Origin: Phocaeicola faecalis | GTDB taxonomy: Bacteria > Bacteroidota > Bacteroidia > Bacteroidales > Bacteroidaceae | Assembly: GCF_021730445.1 (NCBI RefSeq) | Contig: NZ_JADNRM010000010.1 | Span: 64,231 to 128,230, forward strand | DNA length: 64,000 bases | Reading direction: 5' to 3' | Part shown: piece after piece, positions 34,677-44,314 of the stretch | Layout of the letters: each line of letters opens with the position of its first letter | Position numbering within the stretch: the first letter of the stretch is position 1 | Notes under the pieces: generated by a model | Database searches by the model: none | Told to the model about the DNA's origin: nothing | What the model saw: the letters and a program-made list of their open reading frames with translations, nothing else | Program-made: the position numbers and the translations under genes

Positions 34677-36989
34677 ATGAAAAGAAACCTATTACTGGCA
34701 ACGACTTGTCTACTGTCTGCGACAGCGCTCGCAGGAGACATCAACACACTTCCCAAAGATACAACTAAAGTGATTGATATAGAAGAAGTGGTCGTCATTG
34801 CTTCACCCAAAGAAACCGGCAAGCTAAGAGAGCTTCCCAATGCAGTCTCTTTGATTTCACAGAAAGACATGCAAGCCAATCAGATTACGACACTGAAAAA
34901 TGTAAGTGCTTTGGTTCCGAATTTCTTTATGCCCGATTATGGCTCAAAAATCACTTCCGCAGTCTATATCCGTGGAATCGGTTCACGCATCAACACTCCG
35001 GCTGTAGGATTGTATGTAGACAACATTCCTTATATAGACAAGTCTGCGTTCGACTTTAATTTCTATGACATAGAACGTATCGACATCCTTCGCGGACCTC
35101 AAGGTACATTATATGGACGCAACACGATGGGGGGGCTGATTAAAGTACATACCCGTTCGCCATTCTCTTATCAGGGGACTGATGTGAAACTGAGTTACGG
35201 CAGCAAAAGCAATCACCGTAGCGCCTCACTGACACATTATCACCGTTGGAATGAACACTTTGCTTTCTCGGCAGGGGGCTATTATGAAGGTTCGGACGGC
35301 TTCTTCCGCAATGCATATAACGGAAAGAAAATTGATAACATGGAAGCCGGAGGCGGACGAATCCGTGCCATCTGGCTGCCTTCAGACAATTTAAAACTGG
35401 ACTTTACGATTGGTTACGACTATAGCGATGAAGGCGGCTATCCTTATTACTATACGGGAGCCCTGAATAAAAGTAAAGAAGAATACAAAGAACATATCGG
35501 AAAAATCAGCTATAACCGTGACTGCGGTTACCGTCGCGGACTGTTCAACACTGGGCTGAACATAGAATATCAGGGCAACAGTTTCATCATGAATGCCGTG
35601 ACAGGATATCAAAACCTGACCGACCGTATGTATCTGGATCAGGACTTCCTGCCTGTCGACATCTACAACATAGAACAAAAACAACGTATCAATACCCTGA
35701 GCGAAGAGATTACCTTCAAGAGCAAAAAGAACCAACGCTGGATTTGGGTAACCGGTGCAAGCGGCTTTTATCAATGGCTGCATACCGATGCTCCTGTCAC
35801 CTTCCAATCCGAAGGAATCCAATGGCTGGAAAATAATATCAATAAGGGAATGGCCTCATCGGGGATGCCCATCAACTTGAAGATATTGAGCGAGACAATG
35901 CCCGTACCCGGCATCTTCGACACTCCGGTATTGGGGGCAGCTATTTTCCATCAGTCCACTTTCAACCATTTATTATTCGAGAATCTGTCTGCTACCGTTG
36001 GGCTGCGTCTGGACTACGAAAAGAACAAGATAGACTATAATTCTTCGGCAGCCATGAACATTCAGATGTATATGGCGGGAAAGCCGATGGGAAAACCGAT
36101 GGAACAGGCAGCTGAGTTTATAGGCAAGCTGGATGATGACCATGTACAGTTGTTACCTAAATTCGCTTTGAAATATGACTTTAACAAGCAGAATAATATC
36201 TATGCGACTGTCAGCCGTGGCTTCCGCAGCGGCGGTTACAATATACAGATGTTCTCCGAGTTATTGCAAAGCGCATTAAAACAACGTCCGGGTGCAGGAA
36301 GTGCTGTCAGCGACGATGAAATAAAAAACCTCGTAACCTACAAGCCCGAATATAGTTGGAACTACGAAATCGGTTCACATCTCAGTCTGTTCGGCGGTAA
36401 GTTGAAAACTGACCTGGCCGCCTTCTATATGGATACCCGCGACCAGCAGATTGCCAAGTTTGTAGAAAGCGGACTGGGACGTATGATGGTCAATGCAGGA
36501 AGCAGTGAAAGCTATGGTGCGGAAGTCAGCCTGACCGCATCCGTCAATAGAAATCTCAGTTTGAACGGAAGCTACGGATATACTCACTCTACCTTCAAGA
36601 AGTACGATGCCGGAAAGAGCTCGTCAGACGAGAACATCGATTATAGCGGCCATTACGTTCCATTCGTCCCACGCCATACCATGAATGTGGGCGCCAATTA
36701 CAGTTTCTTCCTTGGTGGAAACAAGTGGGCACAGAGCCTGACTGTCGGCCTCAATTATACCGGTGCCGGAAAGATTTACTGGACAGAAAAGAACGATGTA
36801 TCACAAAGTTTTTACGGTACCTTGAACGGACGTATCTCTTTACAGGCAAAAGCTTTACAGATAGACTTTTGGGGACGCAACCTCACCAATAAAGATTATA
36901 CCACGTTCTATTTTGAAAGTATGGAAAGAGGTTTTGAACAAAGGAGCAAACCATTGCAACTCGGCGTAGACGTGCGTTATCACTTCTAG
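34677..36989 (+). CDS. TonB-dependent outer membrane receptor
   Basis: A 770-residue receptor. The signal peptide ends near ALAG (20), a TonB-box-like EEVVVIAS follows (36-43), then a plug with RGIGSRINTPAVGLYVDN and LRGPQGTLYGRNTMGG, and a barrel ending in RYHF. The start at 34677 begins a proper signal peptide. It lacks the SusC-type N-terminal extension and has no SusD neighbour, so an iron complex or other small ligand is more likely than a glycan. Only the LuxR-type regulator offers context; the ligand cannot be named. Confidence 0.88.
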   Translation: MKRNLLLATTCLLSATALAGDINTLPKDTTKVIDIEEVVVIASPKETGKLRELPNAVSLISQKDMQANQITTLKNVSALVPNFFMPDYGSKITSAVYIRGIGSRINTPAVGLYVDNIPYIDKSAFDFNFYDIERIDILRGPQGTLYGRNTMGGLIKVHTRSPFSYQGTDVKLSYGSKSNHRSASLTHYHRWNEHFAFSAGGYYEGSDGFFRNAYNGKKIDNMEAGGGRIRAIWLPSDNLKLDFTIGYDYSDEGGYPYYYTGALNKSKEEYKEHIGKISYNRDCGYRRGLFNTGLNIEYQGNSFIMNAVTGYQNLTDRMYLDQDFLPVDIYNIEQKQRINTLSEEITFKSKKNQRWIWVTGASGFYQWLHTDAPVTFQSEGIQWLENNINKGMASSGMPINLKILSETMPVPGIFDTPVLGAAIFHQSTFNHLLFENLSATVGLRLDYEKNKIDYNSSAAMNIQMYMAGKPMGKPMEQAAEFIGKLDDDHVQLLPKFALKYDFNKQNNIYATVSRGFRSGGYNIQMFSELLQSALKQRPGAGSAVSDDEIKNLVTYKPEYSWNYEIGSHLSLFGGKLKTDLAAFYMDTRDQQIAKFVESGLGRMMVNAGSSESYGAEVSLTASVNRNLSLNGSYGYTHSTFKKYDAGKSSSDENIDYSGHYVPFVPRHTMNVGANYSFFLGGNKWAQSLTVGLNYTGAGKIYWTEKNDVSQSFYGTLNGRISLQAKALQIDFWGRNLTNKDYTTFYFESMERGFEQRSKPLQLGVDVRYHF

Positions 36990-37020
36990 GAAGTTCAACA
37001 TCAAAAAGATAAAAATTCCA

Positions 37021-37172
37021 GGGGTTGTGTCAAAACGTGGATAATGCTGTCGTTTAGTTCGTAGGGGCGAGGTTCGCTCGCCCGAAAACAGTTTACTTTG
37101 TGTCTTCGGGCAGGCAAACCCTGCCCCTACAGCTGACGATTGGATAGGCCGGTTTAGTTTCGACACACCCTC
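37021..37172. mobile_element. MITE-like element, copy 2, with cloverleaf core
   Basis: The ends GGGTTGTGTCAAAAC and GTTTCGACACACCCTC form terminal inverted repeats. The core (37061-37130) has closing arms GTAGGGG/CCCCTAC and three inner dyads. Compared with 27535-27684 it lies in reverse orientation with only scattered differences. It sits between convergent genes, just past the stop of the zinc-ribbon membrane gene. Near-identity with a copy 9.4 kb away implies recent movement or gene conversion. Confidence 0.82.
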
Positions 37173-37178
37173 GTTATC

Positions 37179-38138
37179 TTATTCATTGATAGCACCGCAA
37201 TGGGGACAAATACCTTTCGATTTCATCTTTGCACCACAATTTCCGCAACTGAACTTATAATGAGAAGCACGTTTGATACTTCTGAATATCCATACGGCGT
37301 AAACCACCAGACAAGGATATCCAATGTAGTAATAAGTGGTAAATGTAAAGAACAAGTACAGAAAGATACAACAAGACATCAATCCCAATAAATAAAAGAA
37401 AGCCGCCTCTACGCGAACTTGATGAAACAACTCGTCCAATGTTGCCAGCCCGACCAGAACAATGCCCCACACATTAAACATAAACAACGAAAGAATAAAC
37501 GGTAAATCCAAAGGATTAAGGGAAGGAGCATAATAAAACTGCTCCCATGTGCCCGGCACAAAATGCTGAATACTGCTATAAAGAGTAGCGGCTGTAGCCA
37601 TGAGCAGTGTCAGTATATTGGGAAAAACACTATCGATATCATTAAACCAGATGAGCTGCAAACGCTTTTTACGTATCGCCCGGTACAAATATCCCATACC
37701 AAACAAAGCCAGAACAATAAAGAAAGCTACCGTATGGGAACTGCTGAACAGATGAATGAACTGTGAAATAGGATCAACCGGAACCACTTTCTTGAGTAAT
37801 TCTCCCTCGCGAATCCACCCCATTGTCTCTTGGTCGCGAGCCACCTTAACCCACACCGAATCCACCGTATCAGCAGCCTGAACCATAAACTCCGCCACCA
37901 CCAGCTTCTCTCCTTTATAAACCGGCAGCACATCTATCAACGGCAATTGCTGCAATAACAGAGAATCCGAAGTCACTTCGAAATTACTATTCAACGTATA
38001 ATAATGCTCCATCAAATAGTCCACAGAATCTTTTGTCTTCTGCGAGGCTCCTTTTAAAGAAAAGTCAGGCACCTGATATTGGCAGGAAAAGAAAAAAGAA
38101 AAGAGTACTGATAACGGAAGCAGCCATACCCATTTCAT
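37179..38138 (-). CDS. Membrane protein with C-terminal zinc ribbon
   Basis: A 319-residue protein with an N-terminal lipoprotein-like signal (FSFFFSC), an extracytoplasmic region (about 25-125) containing an SH3-like stretch (PVYKGEKLVVAEFMV), four hydrophobic segments (about 135-265) and a C-terminal double-CxxC zinc ribbon (CGNCGAKMKSKGICPHCG). The role is unknown. An ATG at 38210, 7 bp after the U32 gene, would add 24 residues without altering the domain picture; the start at 38138 gives the better signal peptide. Confidence 0.65.
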   Translation of the reverse strand: MKWVWLLPLSVLFSFFFSCQYQVPDFSLKGASQKTKDSVDYLMEHYYTLNSNFEVTSDSLLLQQLPLIDVLPVYKGEKLVVAEFMVQAADTVDSVWVKVARDQETMGWIREGELLKKVVPVDPISQFIHLFSSSHTVAFFIVLALFGMGYLYRAIRKKRLQLIWFNDIDSVFPNILTLLMATAATLYSSIQHFVPGTWEQFYYAPSLNPLDLPFILSLFMFNVWGIVLVGLATLDELFHQVRVEAAFFYLLGLMSCCIFLYLFFTFTTYYYIGYPCLVVYAVWIFRSIKRASHYKFSCGNCGAKMKSKGICPHCGAINE

Positions 38139-38217
38139 CCCCACTATATTCCCTGTCGGAAACTGGAAGCCCGATTTCTTCAGATTCGGTTTATAGCGGA
38201 GAATGTTCATGGTTATA

Positions 38218-40074
38218 TTAATGAGAAGAAGAAACTTTCGGCTCCCCCGAAGCAGAAAGCACCTTCATTTGACAATGCTTACAGTCAAACTCCAGACGGA
38301 AACGTTTTCCATCCGCACTGACCAGACAGTAAGGTTCCTTATAAGGAGAACGCACCTTATGATAAGTGGGACACCATCCCATGCTATATCGTAAACAGTG
38401 TTTACAGAACATCAATACGGCATCCTCAACCGGAACTTTCTCAAAAGCGGGAGCAATGCGTTGCACCCCATGATTCTGATAGAAAGAATAAGCTCCGTCA
38501 TTCATCACATTACCCAAATAGGTAAGTTCTGAAACCGGAAAAGAATGATGTGTCTCCGGCAATTTATATAATTCCCGGCGATAATTGATGCGGCGGGCTT
38601 CCAAGAGTTTCTCTACTCCCGAACGGCGCAATTCGGCAAGGACAGAAGCAGGGATAAACCAATTCTCACTAAAGTCGATATCAATGCTTGTCGGTTCGAA
38701 AGGCGTATTTCCCAATTTGCCCAACTGGGTACGAAGATTATCGGTCTGCGGAGTGCGCGCCAATTCTTTCTCGCGCTCCAATACCACACTGACACTGTTA
38801 TCGTCTTCATCCGTCAATGTCAGCGTAAAACCGAAATTATTCTCCGCCAATACCAGAGCAACCGACAACTTGCGTTCGGCGGATTTGCGTTGCATCTGCT
38901 TGTCAAACTCCTGATCAAAGTTACGGTAAAGCAGCGTGCGAGGCTTGATACGAGGCATCTCCTGCGGGAACAGTTTATTGTTCTCCACCCTATTAATGCG
39001 GAAACCCTGCAATTTTCCGGCTTCATCCAGATAACACACCCCATCACCGTTATTGAACGATTTCACCCCGGCCACAGTCAAATAGTTTCCACGGATTTCC
39101 TTTACCGTCCCCATCTCCTCGCCCAGCGACTTCGGAGTATCAAAAGAAAAGATATCCTTGTTGCGTTCAAACAGGAAATAATTAGTAAACCCGCGACTGA
39201 AACTCTTGTCCAACTGTGGCTTAAAGTCCGTTTTCACCGTTCCCGACGAAGCACGGATATATTCTGTGCGACGTTTAAAGACAGCATCCAATTTCTTGCG
39301 ATAATAAGCCGTCACATTCTTCACATACGAAACATCCTTCAAACGCCCTTCTATCTTCAAAGAAGAAGCACCGGCATCCAGCAACTGTTCGAGTTCTTCA
39401 CTCTGATTAAGGTCTTTCAACGAAAGCAAATGCTTATTACGCACAATGACTTTCCCATCCGCATCCACCAGGTCGAACGCCAAGCGACAGAACTGTGCAC
39501 ATTCTCCCCGATTGGCACTGCGCCCGAAACAGGACTGGCTGACATAACACTGTCCGCTATAACTGACGCACAGTGCTCCGTGCACAAACACTTCAAGCGG
39601 TACTTCGGGAACCACCTCATGTATCTTGCCAATCTCGGGCAACGAAAGTTCACGCGCCAACACAACCTGACGAAACCCCGCCTCTGCCAGAAACTTCACC
39701 TTTTCGGGAGTACGGTTATCCATCTGCGTGCTGGCATGAAGAGGAATGGGCGGCAGGTTCAACTCCAACAGTCCCATATCCTGCACAATCAGTGCATCCA
39801 CACCGGCACGATACAACTCCCATATCATTTCTTCCGTATCCTTCAACTCTTCATCGCGAAGGATAGTATTGACAGTCACATAGATTCGCACATTATACAA
39901 ATGAGCGTACTGCACCAATGCCGCTATGTCTTCCAAAGAATTTCCGGCCGCCGCACGTGCGCCAAAACGGGGAGCGCCGATGTAGACAGCATCGGCACCA
40001 TGGTCGACAGCCGCCATACCGCACTCCAGGTTCTTGGCAGGAGCCAGCAATTCTATCTTTCGTTGTCTAATCAT
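38218..40074 (-). CDS. U32 family peptidase (YegQ/RlhA-like)
   Basis: A 618-residue protein. The N-terminal TIM-barrel U32 domain has [25 protein letters not shown] and the family signature [20 protein letters not shown] with a following cluster of Cys in [11 protein letters not shown] (about residues 165-190). Related enzymes (RlhA, TrhP) hydroxylate rRNA or tRNA using prephenate, with an iron-sulfur centre, despite the peptidase name. A large C-terminal extension follows. Its start overlaps the metA stop as ATGA, so translation is coupled to methionine synthesis. Confidence 0.85.
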   Translation of the reverse strand: MIRQRKIELLAPAKNLECGMAAVDHGADAVYIGAPRFGARAAAGNSLEDIAALVQYAHLYNVRIYVTVNTILRDEELKDTEEMIWELYRAGVDALIVQDMGLLELNLPPIPLHASTQMDNRTPEKVKFLAEAGFRQVVLARELSLPEIGKIHEVVPEVPLEVFVHGALCVSYSGQCYVSQSCFGRSANRGECAQFCRLAFDLVDADGKVIVRNKHLLSLKDLNQSEELEQLLDAGASSLKIEGRLKDVSYVKNVTAYYRKKLDAVFKRRTEYIRASSGTVKTDFKPQLDKSFSRGFTNYFLFERNKDIFSFDTPKSLGEEMGTVKEIRGNYLTVAGVKSFNNGDGVCYLDEAGKLQGFRINRVENNKLFPQEMPRIKPRTLLYRNFDQEFDKQMQRKSAERKLSVALVLAENNFGFTLTLTDEDDNSVSVVLEREKELARTPQTDNLRTQLGKLGNTPFEPTSIDIDFSENWFIPASVLAELRRSGVEKLLEARRINYRRELYKLPETHHSFPVSELTYLGNVMNDGAYSFYQNHGVQRIAPAFEKVPVEDAVLMFCKHCLRYSMGWCPTYHKVRSPYKEPYCLVSADGKRFRLEFDCKHCQMKVLSASGEPKVSSSH

Positions 40075-40988
40075 CGTATCTGAGTTATATCAAATGGAGT
40101 TTCCTGATATACGTAATAATTCAGCCAGTTGGAGAACAATAAGTTGGCATGTCCGCGCCAGCGCACCAAAGGCGCATTATCCGGGTTGTCTCCACGGTAA
40201 TAGTTTCTCGGCATTTCAATAGGAAGCCCTTTGCCCAAATCGCGTTTGTATTCCGTATCGAGCGTATAAGGCGAATATTCGGAATGTCCGGTGATAAAGA
40301 ACTCACGGCCGTTGCGGGCCATTGCCATATAAACTCCCGAATCATCCGACTCGGCTATCAAGGTGAGGTCTTTCACCTTCATAATATCTTCACGGCGCAC
40401 TTCAGTGTGACGGCTGTGAGGCACAAAAAACACATCATCGAACCCACGGAAGATAGGCAATCCCTGCACATTGACATGATGTTCAAAGATGCCGAACATC
40501 TTTTTATCCAACGGATATTTAGGTACTCCATAAAAATGATAAAGCCCTGCCTGTGCCGCCCAACAAATATAAAGCGTAGATGTGACATGAGTACGCGCCC
40601 AATCAAAAATAGTCGTGATTTCGTTCCAATAAGTCACCTCTTCATACGGCATCTGCTCAACGGGAGCACCGGTCACAATCATGCCGTCATACGTTTCGTT
40701 ACGCATCAAGTCAAAATCACGATAGAAGGCTTTCATGTGCTCCACCGGTGTATTCTTTGAAGTATGACTTTTGAGTTTCATAAACGAAATTTCCAACTGA
40801 AGCGGTGTATTGGAAAGCAAACGCACCAAATCCGTCTCTGTGGTTATCTTCAACGGCATCAAATTCAATATCACAATCTTCAACGGACGGATATCCTGTG
40901 CATTGGCACGCGAATTATCAATAACGAAGATATTCTCTTCTTTCAGTAATTCGATGGCAGGTAGTTTATCGGGTAAATTTAATGGCAT
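40071..40988 (-). CDS. metA: Homoserine O-acyltransferase MetA (predicted acetyl-CoA type)
   Basis: A 305-residue MetA-family enzyme with catalytic Cys142 in YICWAAQ, His235 and Glu237 in GHSEYSP. It activates homoserine in the first committed step of methionine synthesis. The residue aligning with the substrate-switch position is Glu111 (GAPVEQ). In characterised MetA proteins Glu here goes with acetyl-CoA use, while Gly (as in E. coli) goes with succinyl-CoA. The common name succinyltransferase may therefore be wrong for this protein. A -7 box lies at 41017-41024. Confidence 0.93.
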   Translation of the reverse strand: MPLNLPDKLPAIELLKEENIFVIDNSRANAQDIRPLKIVILNLMPLKITTETDLVRLLSNTPLQLEISFMKLKSHTSKNTPVEHMKAFYRDFDLMRNETYDGMIVTGAPVEQMPYEEVTYWNEITTIFDWARTHVTSTLYICWAAQAGLYHFYGVPKYPLDKKMFGIFEHHVNVQGLPIFRGFDDVFFVPHSRHTEVRREDIMKVKDLTLIAESDDSGVYMAMARNGREFFITGHSEYSPYTLDTEYKRDLGKGLPIEMPRNYYRGDNPDNAPLVRWRGHANLLFSNWLNYYVYQETPFDITQIR

Positions 40989-41016
40989 TTTCTTATCTGT
41001 TAATTAGTTGCAGGTG

Positions 41017-41024
41017 CAAAATTA
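41017..41024 (-). promoter_or_regulatory. -7 box for metA
   Basis: Minus-strand TAATTTTG followed by C, about 29 bp before the metA ATG. There is no room for a long leader, and I find no SAM riboswitch here. Confidence 0.55.
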
Positions 41025-41205
41025 AAAAAATCCCGCCACATATCCTTGTTAAACCGACATTTGAAACAAACAAAATAACCATAATTGATATTTCGTGACC
41101 TCTGTGCAGCCCAACAGACGGAGCCCATGATATCAAATCCAACAGTCCGTGCAATAAAGAAATATTGCAGAAATTCTTTAGAATATTACTCCAATCATTC
41201 TTTTT

Positions 41206-41418
41206 TCATAAATTTACAGCGGATATCTCTATAATACCACTGCCTGCACCGGTATAGGGAAGAAGATAGATGGCATTGCTGAAGAGGAAGTTATTACGAG
41301 GCATCGAAGTGCCATTGGTTATATCTTCCACTTGCAAGCCGTTGGGCAAAGTGCCCGGACGGTGAATCTCCACTCTGAGAGATACCTTCTCCACCCTATA
41401 TTCTATGATAAACCTCAT
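41206..41418 (-). pseudogene. Short coding-like remnant after nitroreductase
   Basis: A frame of 70 codons with strongly Bacteroides-like codon use, ending IYLLPYTGAGSGIIEISAVNL. It overlaps the nitroreductase 3' end by 23 bp in another frame. The composition resembles the C-terminal beta-rich tail of a secreted protein, and there is no signal peptide or domain start. It may be the tail of a lost gene rather than a functional protein. I do not recognise the family. Confidence 0.35.
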
Positions 41419-42124
41419 CGAAGGGAACTCTGCCGCGTTCGCCCCAAATTCCTTTGTTGCCATCCCGGATGCCGCAAGGTATGACCATATTAATGCCTGC
41501 ACCATGAGGCAGTTTCAATAGTTTCTTCATCCGCCTGCTGTCAAAACCTTCCAATGGACAAGTATCGTATCCTTCGTTTGCCATAGCGATCATAAAAGTT
41601 TGGGCGGCAAGCGCACAGGATTTATTTACCGTCACACGCATGTCACACTCGGATACTTCCAGCATCATAGGTCGGAACAGGCTGATGGTCCTTGCCAAGA
41701 TTACCCTGAAAAGCCCCAATAGGCCAAAGAACCGGGCATAGATGAAGGGCATGAGTTTACCATAATATAACTTCCGATCCCTGATGCGTTTCTCTTGGCG
41801 TTCCTTCGGGCTGTTCCGCCGGATGTTCCCTTCTTCAAAGTCAAGGACGAAGCGTGCACGCTTCCTATATAAATCCTGACGGGTGACAAAGACGACTATT
41901 TCGGAAGCTGTAGAGGCAGCCGACTGGTCAAGACAGGCATGAGCTATTTTCGCCATCAGTTGCGAGTCCGTTATTTGATAGAACTCCCACAACTGCATAT
42001 TGGAGCTGTTGGGAGCCAGCGCAGCCAGTTCCAGGCAATGCCTTACCTTTTCCGGATCTACCGGTTTGCTTCTGTCAAACTTCCGCACAGACCGGCGAAA
42101 GTTCAATACTTCTTCTAAATTCAT
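41396..42124 (-). CDS. Nitroreductase family protein
   Basis: A 242-residue FMN-dependent nitroreductase-fold protein: N-terminal RRSVRKFDRSKPV (10-22), AALAPNSSNMQLWEFY (35-50) typical of FMN and substrate contacts, and C-terminal GIRDGNKGIWGERGRVPFDEV. The middle holds an extra helical stretch (about 105-150), as in the larger nitroreductases. It would reduce nitro or quinone compounds with NAD(P)H. It starts 14 bp after the DJ-1/PfpI-like gene, so the pair probably forms a stress operon. Confidence 0.85.
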   Translation of the reverse strand: MNLEEVLNFRRSVRKFDRSKPVDPEKVRHCLELAALAPNSSNMQLWEFYQITDSQLMAKIAHACLDQSAASTASEIVVFVTRQDLYRKRARFVLDFEEGNIRRNSPKERQEKRIRDRKLYYGKLMPFIYARFFGLLGLFRVILARTISLFRPMMLEVSECDMRVTVNKSCALAAQTFMIAMANEGYDTCPLEGFDSRRMKKLLKLPHGAGINMVIPCGIRDGNKGIWGERGRVPFDEVYHRI

Positions 42125-42138
42125 TTCCTAATCAACTT

Positions 42139-42840
42139 TTATATGTTTGCCTCATTTAACCGGTTCATAACCACTTCTGCCATTTTCTTGGAACTGAACG
42201 GATTCTCTCCGGTTATCAGATTGCCATCAATGACTACTTTTGAAGTCATCGGAATCAAAGACTTTTCATAGTGGGCGCCTCTTTTTTTCAACTCAGCTTC
42301 CAAATCGAAAGGCACTACCTTTTCACGTCCCGCCAAAACTTCTTCGGGCCAACTGAATCCCGTAAGGTTTTTATCCTTTATCAGATACTCACCATCGGAT
42401 TGCCGCACATTCAACAATCCACAAACGCCATGACAAATGGCAGCTACCATCTTTCTGTTTTCATACTGTTCCCTTATAATAGCCTGCAAAACCACATTAT
42501 CCGGGAAATCATACATTGAACCATGACCTCCTGCCAAATAGACACAGTCGAACTGTTTTCCGGCAACTTCATCCAAACTTTCAGCATGCTGTAACGCATC
42601 CTTAAACTCGGGATCATTCCAACATGTTTTAGTTATTTCATCCATAAGTAAAGATTTCAAACTCTCAGGATCAATAGGAGTATCACCGCCCTTGGGACTG
42701 GCAATGGTAATTTCTGCTCCCTGTTCTTTAGCGCGATGATAGATGTGGGTAAGTTCACTCAACCATAATCCGGTTTTCAGATTTTTATCCGCAAATTCAC
42801 TATCTCCGGTTACTACTGCCAATATTTTCAAGTTTGCCAT
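42139..42840 (-). CDS. DJ-1/PfpI family protein (Hsp31-like)
   Basis: A 233-residue class-I glutamine-amidotransferase-like protein with the nucleophile elbow AAICHG (Cys136, His137), Glu29 in the early helix, and the GGHGSMYDFPD cap (104-114). Close families include Hsp31-type holdases/glyoxalases that detoxify methylglyoxal or repair glycation. Which activity applies cannot be told from sequence. It is transcribed with a nitroreductase and preceded by a perfect 9-bp inverted repeat at 42856-42881. Confidence 0.85.
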   Translation of the reverse strand: MANLKILAVVTGDSEFADKNLKTGLWLSELTHIYHRAKEQGAEITIASPKGGDTPIDPESLKSLLMDEITKTCWNDPEFKDALQHAESLDEVAGKQFDCVYLAGGHGSMYDFPDNVVLQAIIREQYENRKMVAAICHGVCGLLNVRQSDGEYLIKDKNLTGFSWPEEVLAGREKVVPFDLEAELKKRGAHYEKSLIPMTSKVVIDGNLITGENPFSSKKMAEVVMNRLNEANI

Positions 42841-42855
42841 ATCTATAAATTTTAT

Positions 42856-42881
42856 GGGTTATGTCAATCATAACATAACCC
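42856..42881. promoter_or_regulatory. Perfect inverted repeat before DJ-1-like gene
   Basis: GGGTTATGT and ACATAACCC, 9-bp arms with an 8-bp spacer, 16 bp before the start codon on the minus strand. No T run follows, so it is more likely an operator or leader hairpin for the DJ-1/nitroreductase operon than a terminator. Confidence 0.45.
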
Positions 42882-42994
42882 CTACACTATTGTATCTCAG
42901 CCGGATAAATCATTAATATTATTTTAATTACTTTCTCCGTTTTTTCATTGTCCTTATAACAATCCAATAGAAAAAGTAACCGGATATTAACGCC

Positions 42995-44164
42995 TTACAG
43001 GTTGTTCTTATAGATATTCGCCATCACCTTCTGGTATTGGTTCTCTATCTGCATATACGCCTGAAGATTCTTATAAATACTTTCGGTTTCCACAAAATAT
43101 TCAATCAGTGAAATTTGTCCTTCGGTCAATGCCTGCTTCAACAAATCCAAAGAACGGTACATCAAGGGGACATCATACGCTTTTATGGCATCCTTCAACT
43201 GCTGCATTTCATTGAAAAGAGACATCAGAGAAGCCTCAACCTGATCTTTAGCGTTCTCTTGCATCAACTGTGCACTGATAGCCTGCGCCTTGGCTATCTT
43301 TACCTTTTTACGGTTCTGAAACAAAGGCAAGGAGCCCCCTACCACAAAACCATTCATCGAAGCCACATCATCCGTGTTACGACGGAAACCGACTTCCAGT
43401 TTAGGCAACCAGCCTTGGCGGTCTACCGAAACCTGCTTCTCGGCGGCACGAGTAGTGGCAGCAGCGGTCTGCAAGTCAAGGTCTGATGCCACCACTTCAT
43501 CCCGCATGGTATTGTAATCATTGATTTCCTGTATGGAAGGATAAGTGGTTTCCGCAAATTCCAAAGGCATGTTGCCGTTCATGGCAAGCAGAGATTGCAA
43601 AGCAGTACGGTGGGCCGCACTGTTTTGGGCAACTTCCGTCTGTACATTCATACGCTCCATCTTGATTTTGTTTACTTCCAGTATGTTCGCATCACCGGTG
43701 GTCAGACGCTTTTCATAAAGTGCCTGCAATTCATCGGCATTCTTCATGCGGATATCCATCAATGTCTTTTCCTGATTCAACAGAATAAGGTCCAGGCAGA
43801 GGTTTTTCGCATTCAGCAGGATATCCCTGCGGACAGCCTGTTGCTGCTTGTCCACCGCTTCGTTCTGCAAAGTAGCCTGACGGTTGCGGGTGATGTACTG
43901 GGTAGGAAAATCAAAGCCTTGCGAAGCGACAAATTCCGTACCGTGGCCGCCTTCGGCGGCATTGCTGTAGAAAGAACTGTAGCTCACCGTAGGGTCAGGC
44001 AGATTGTTGTTTGTACGGTTTTCCATCTTGGTAGCATCGGCGGCGTGCTTCTGTGCCTTGAGTTCTTTATTGTTCTGCTCAATGCTTTTCAAGATATGGT
44101 CAATACTCTGGGCCTGCACCAACAAGGGGGAGCAGAGGGCTATTATAAGTAAAATTCGTTTCAT
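42995..44164 (-). CDS. TolC-family outer membrane factor of metal efflux pump
   Basis: A 389-residue outer-membrane efflux protein with a signal peptide (MKRILLIIALCSPLLVQAQS) and two long helical repeats, including NNLPDPTVSYS and the second-half VDRQGWLPKLEVGFRRN. It is a little shorter than the CzcC/CusC norm. It should form the outer duct for the RND pump encoded upstream, from which it is separated by 150 bp containing a strong hairpin. Confidence 0.88.
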   Translation of the reverse strand: MKRILLIIALCSPLLVQAQSIDHILKSIEQNNKELKAQKHAADATKMENRTNNNLPDPTVSYSSFYSNAAEGGHGTEFVASQGFDFPTQYITRNRQATLQNEAVDKQQQAVRRDILLNAKNLCLDLILLNQEKTLMDIRMKNADELQALYEKRLTTGDANILEVNKIKMERMNVQTEVAQNSAAHRTALQSLLAMNGNMPLEFAETTYPSIQEINDYNTMRDEVVASDLDLQTAAATTRAAEKQVSVDRQGWLPKLEVGFRRNTDDVASMNGFVVGGSLPLFQNRKKVKIAKAQAISAQLMQENAKDQVEASLMSLFNEMQQLKDAIKAYDVPLMYRSLDLLKQALTEGQISLIEYFVETESIYKNLQAYMQIENQYQKVMANIYKNNL

Positions 44165-44222
44165 ATTATTTTCTTATTAAATTGGGACTCTATTTGAAGG
44201 TCAAGCTAAGGAAAACATCCAT

Positions 44223-44254
44223 CGTATGGGCAGACCCATGTGTCTGCCCATAGT
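44223..44254. repeat. Strong hairpin within the metal efflux operon
   Basis: ATGGGCAGAC and GTCTGCCCAT form a perfect 10-bp stem around CCATGT, further extended by CGT/ACG. Reversed, it matches the right arm of the btuF-btuC element (GGGCGGATACATGGGTCCG) at most positions. It could stabilise the upstream mRNA or limit tolC expression. Confidence 0.6.
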
Positions 44255-44314
44255 ACGAAAATACCATTTCCCGACTTGACAGCTATGGCATCCAACTCGC
44301 CCCACGATGATATA

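Noticed and set aside
38890..40083. 397-codon plus-strand frame opposite the U32 gene
   Set aside because: It is the antisense of a well-supported family member with conserved Cys motifs; the His/Gln/Arg-rich composition is typical of shadow frames.
40989..41205. SAM riboswitch upstream of metA
   Set aside because: The -7 box lies only about 30 bp before metA, leaving no space for an aptamer, and no SAM-box motifs are visible upstream.
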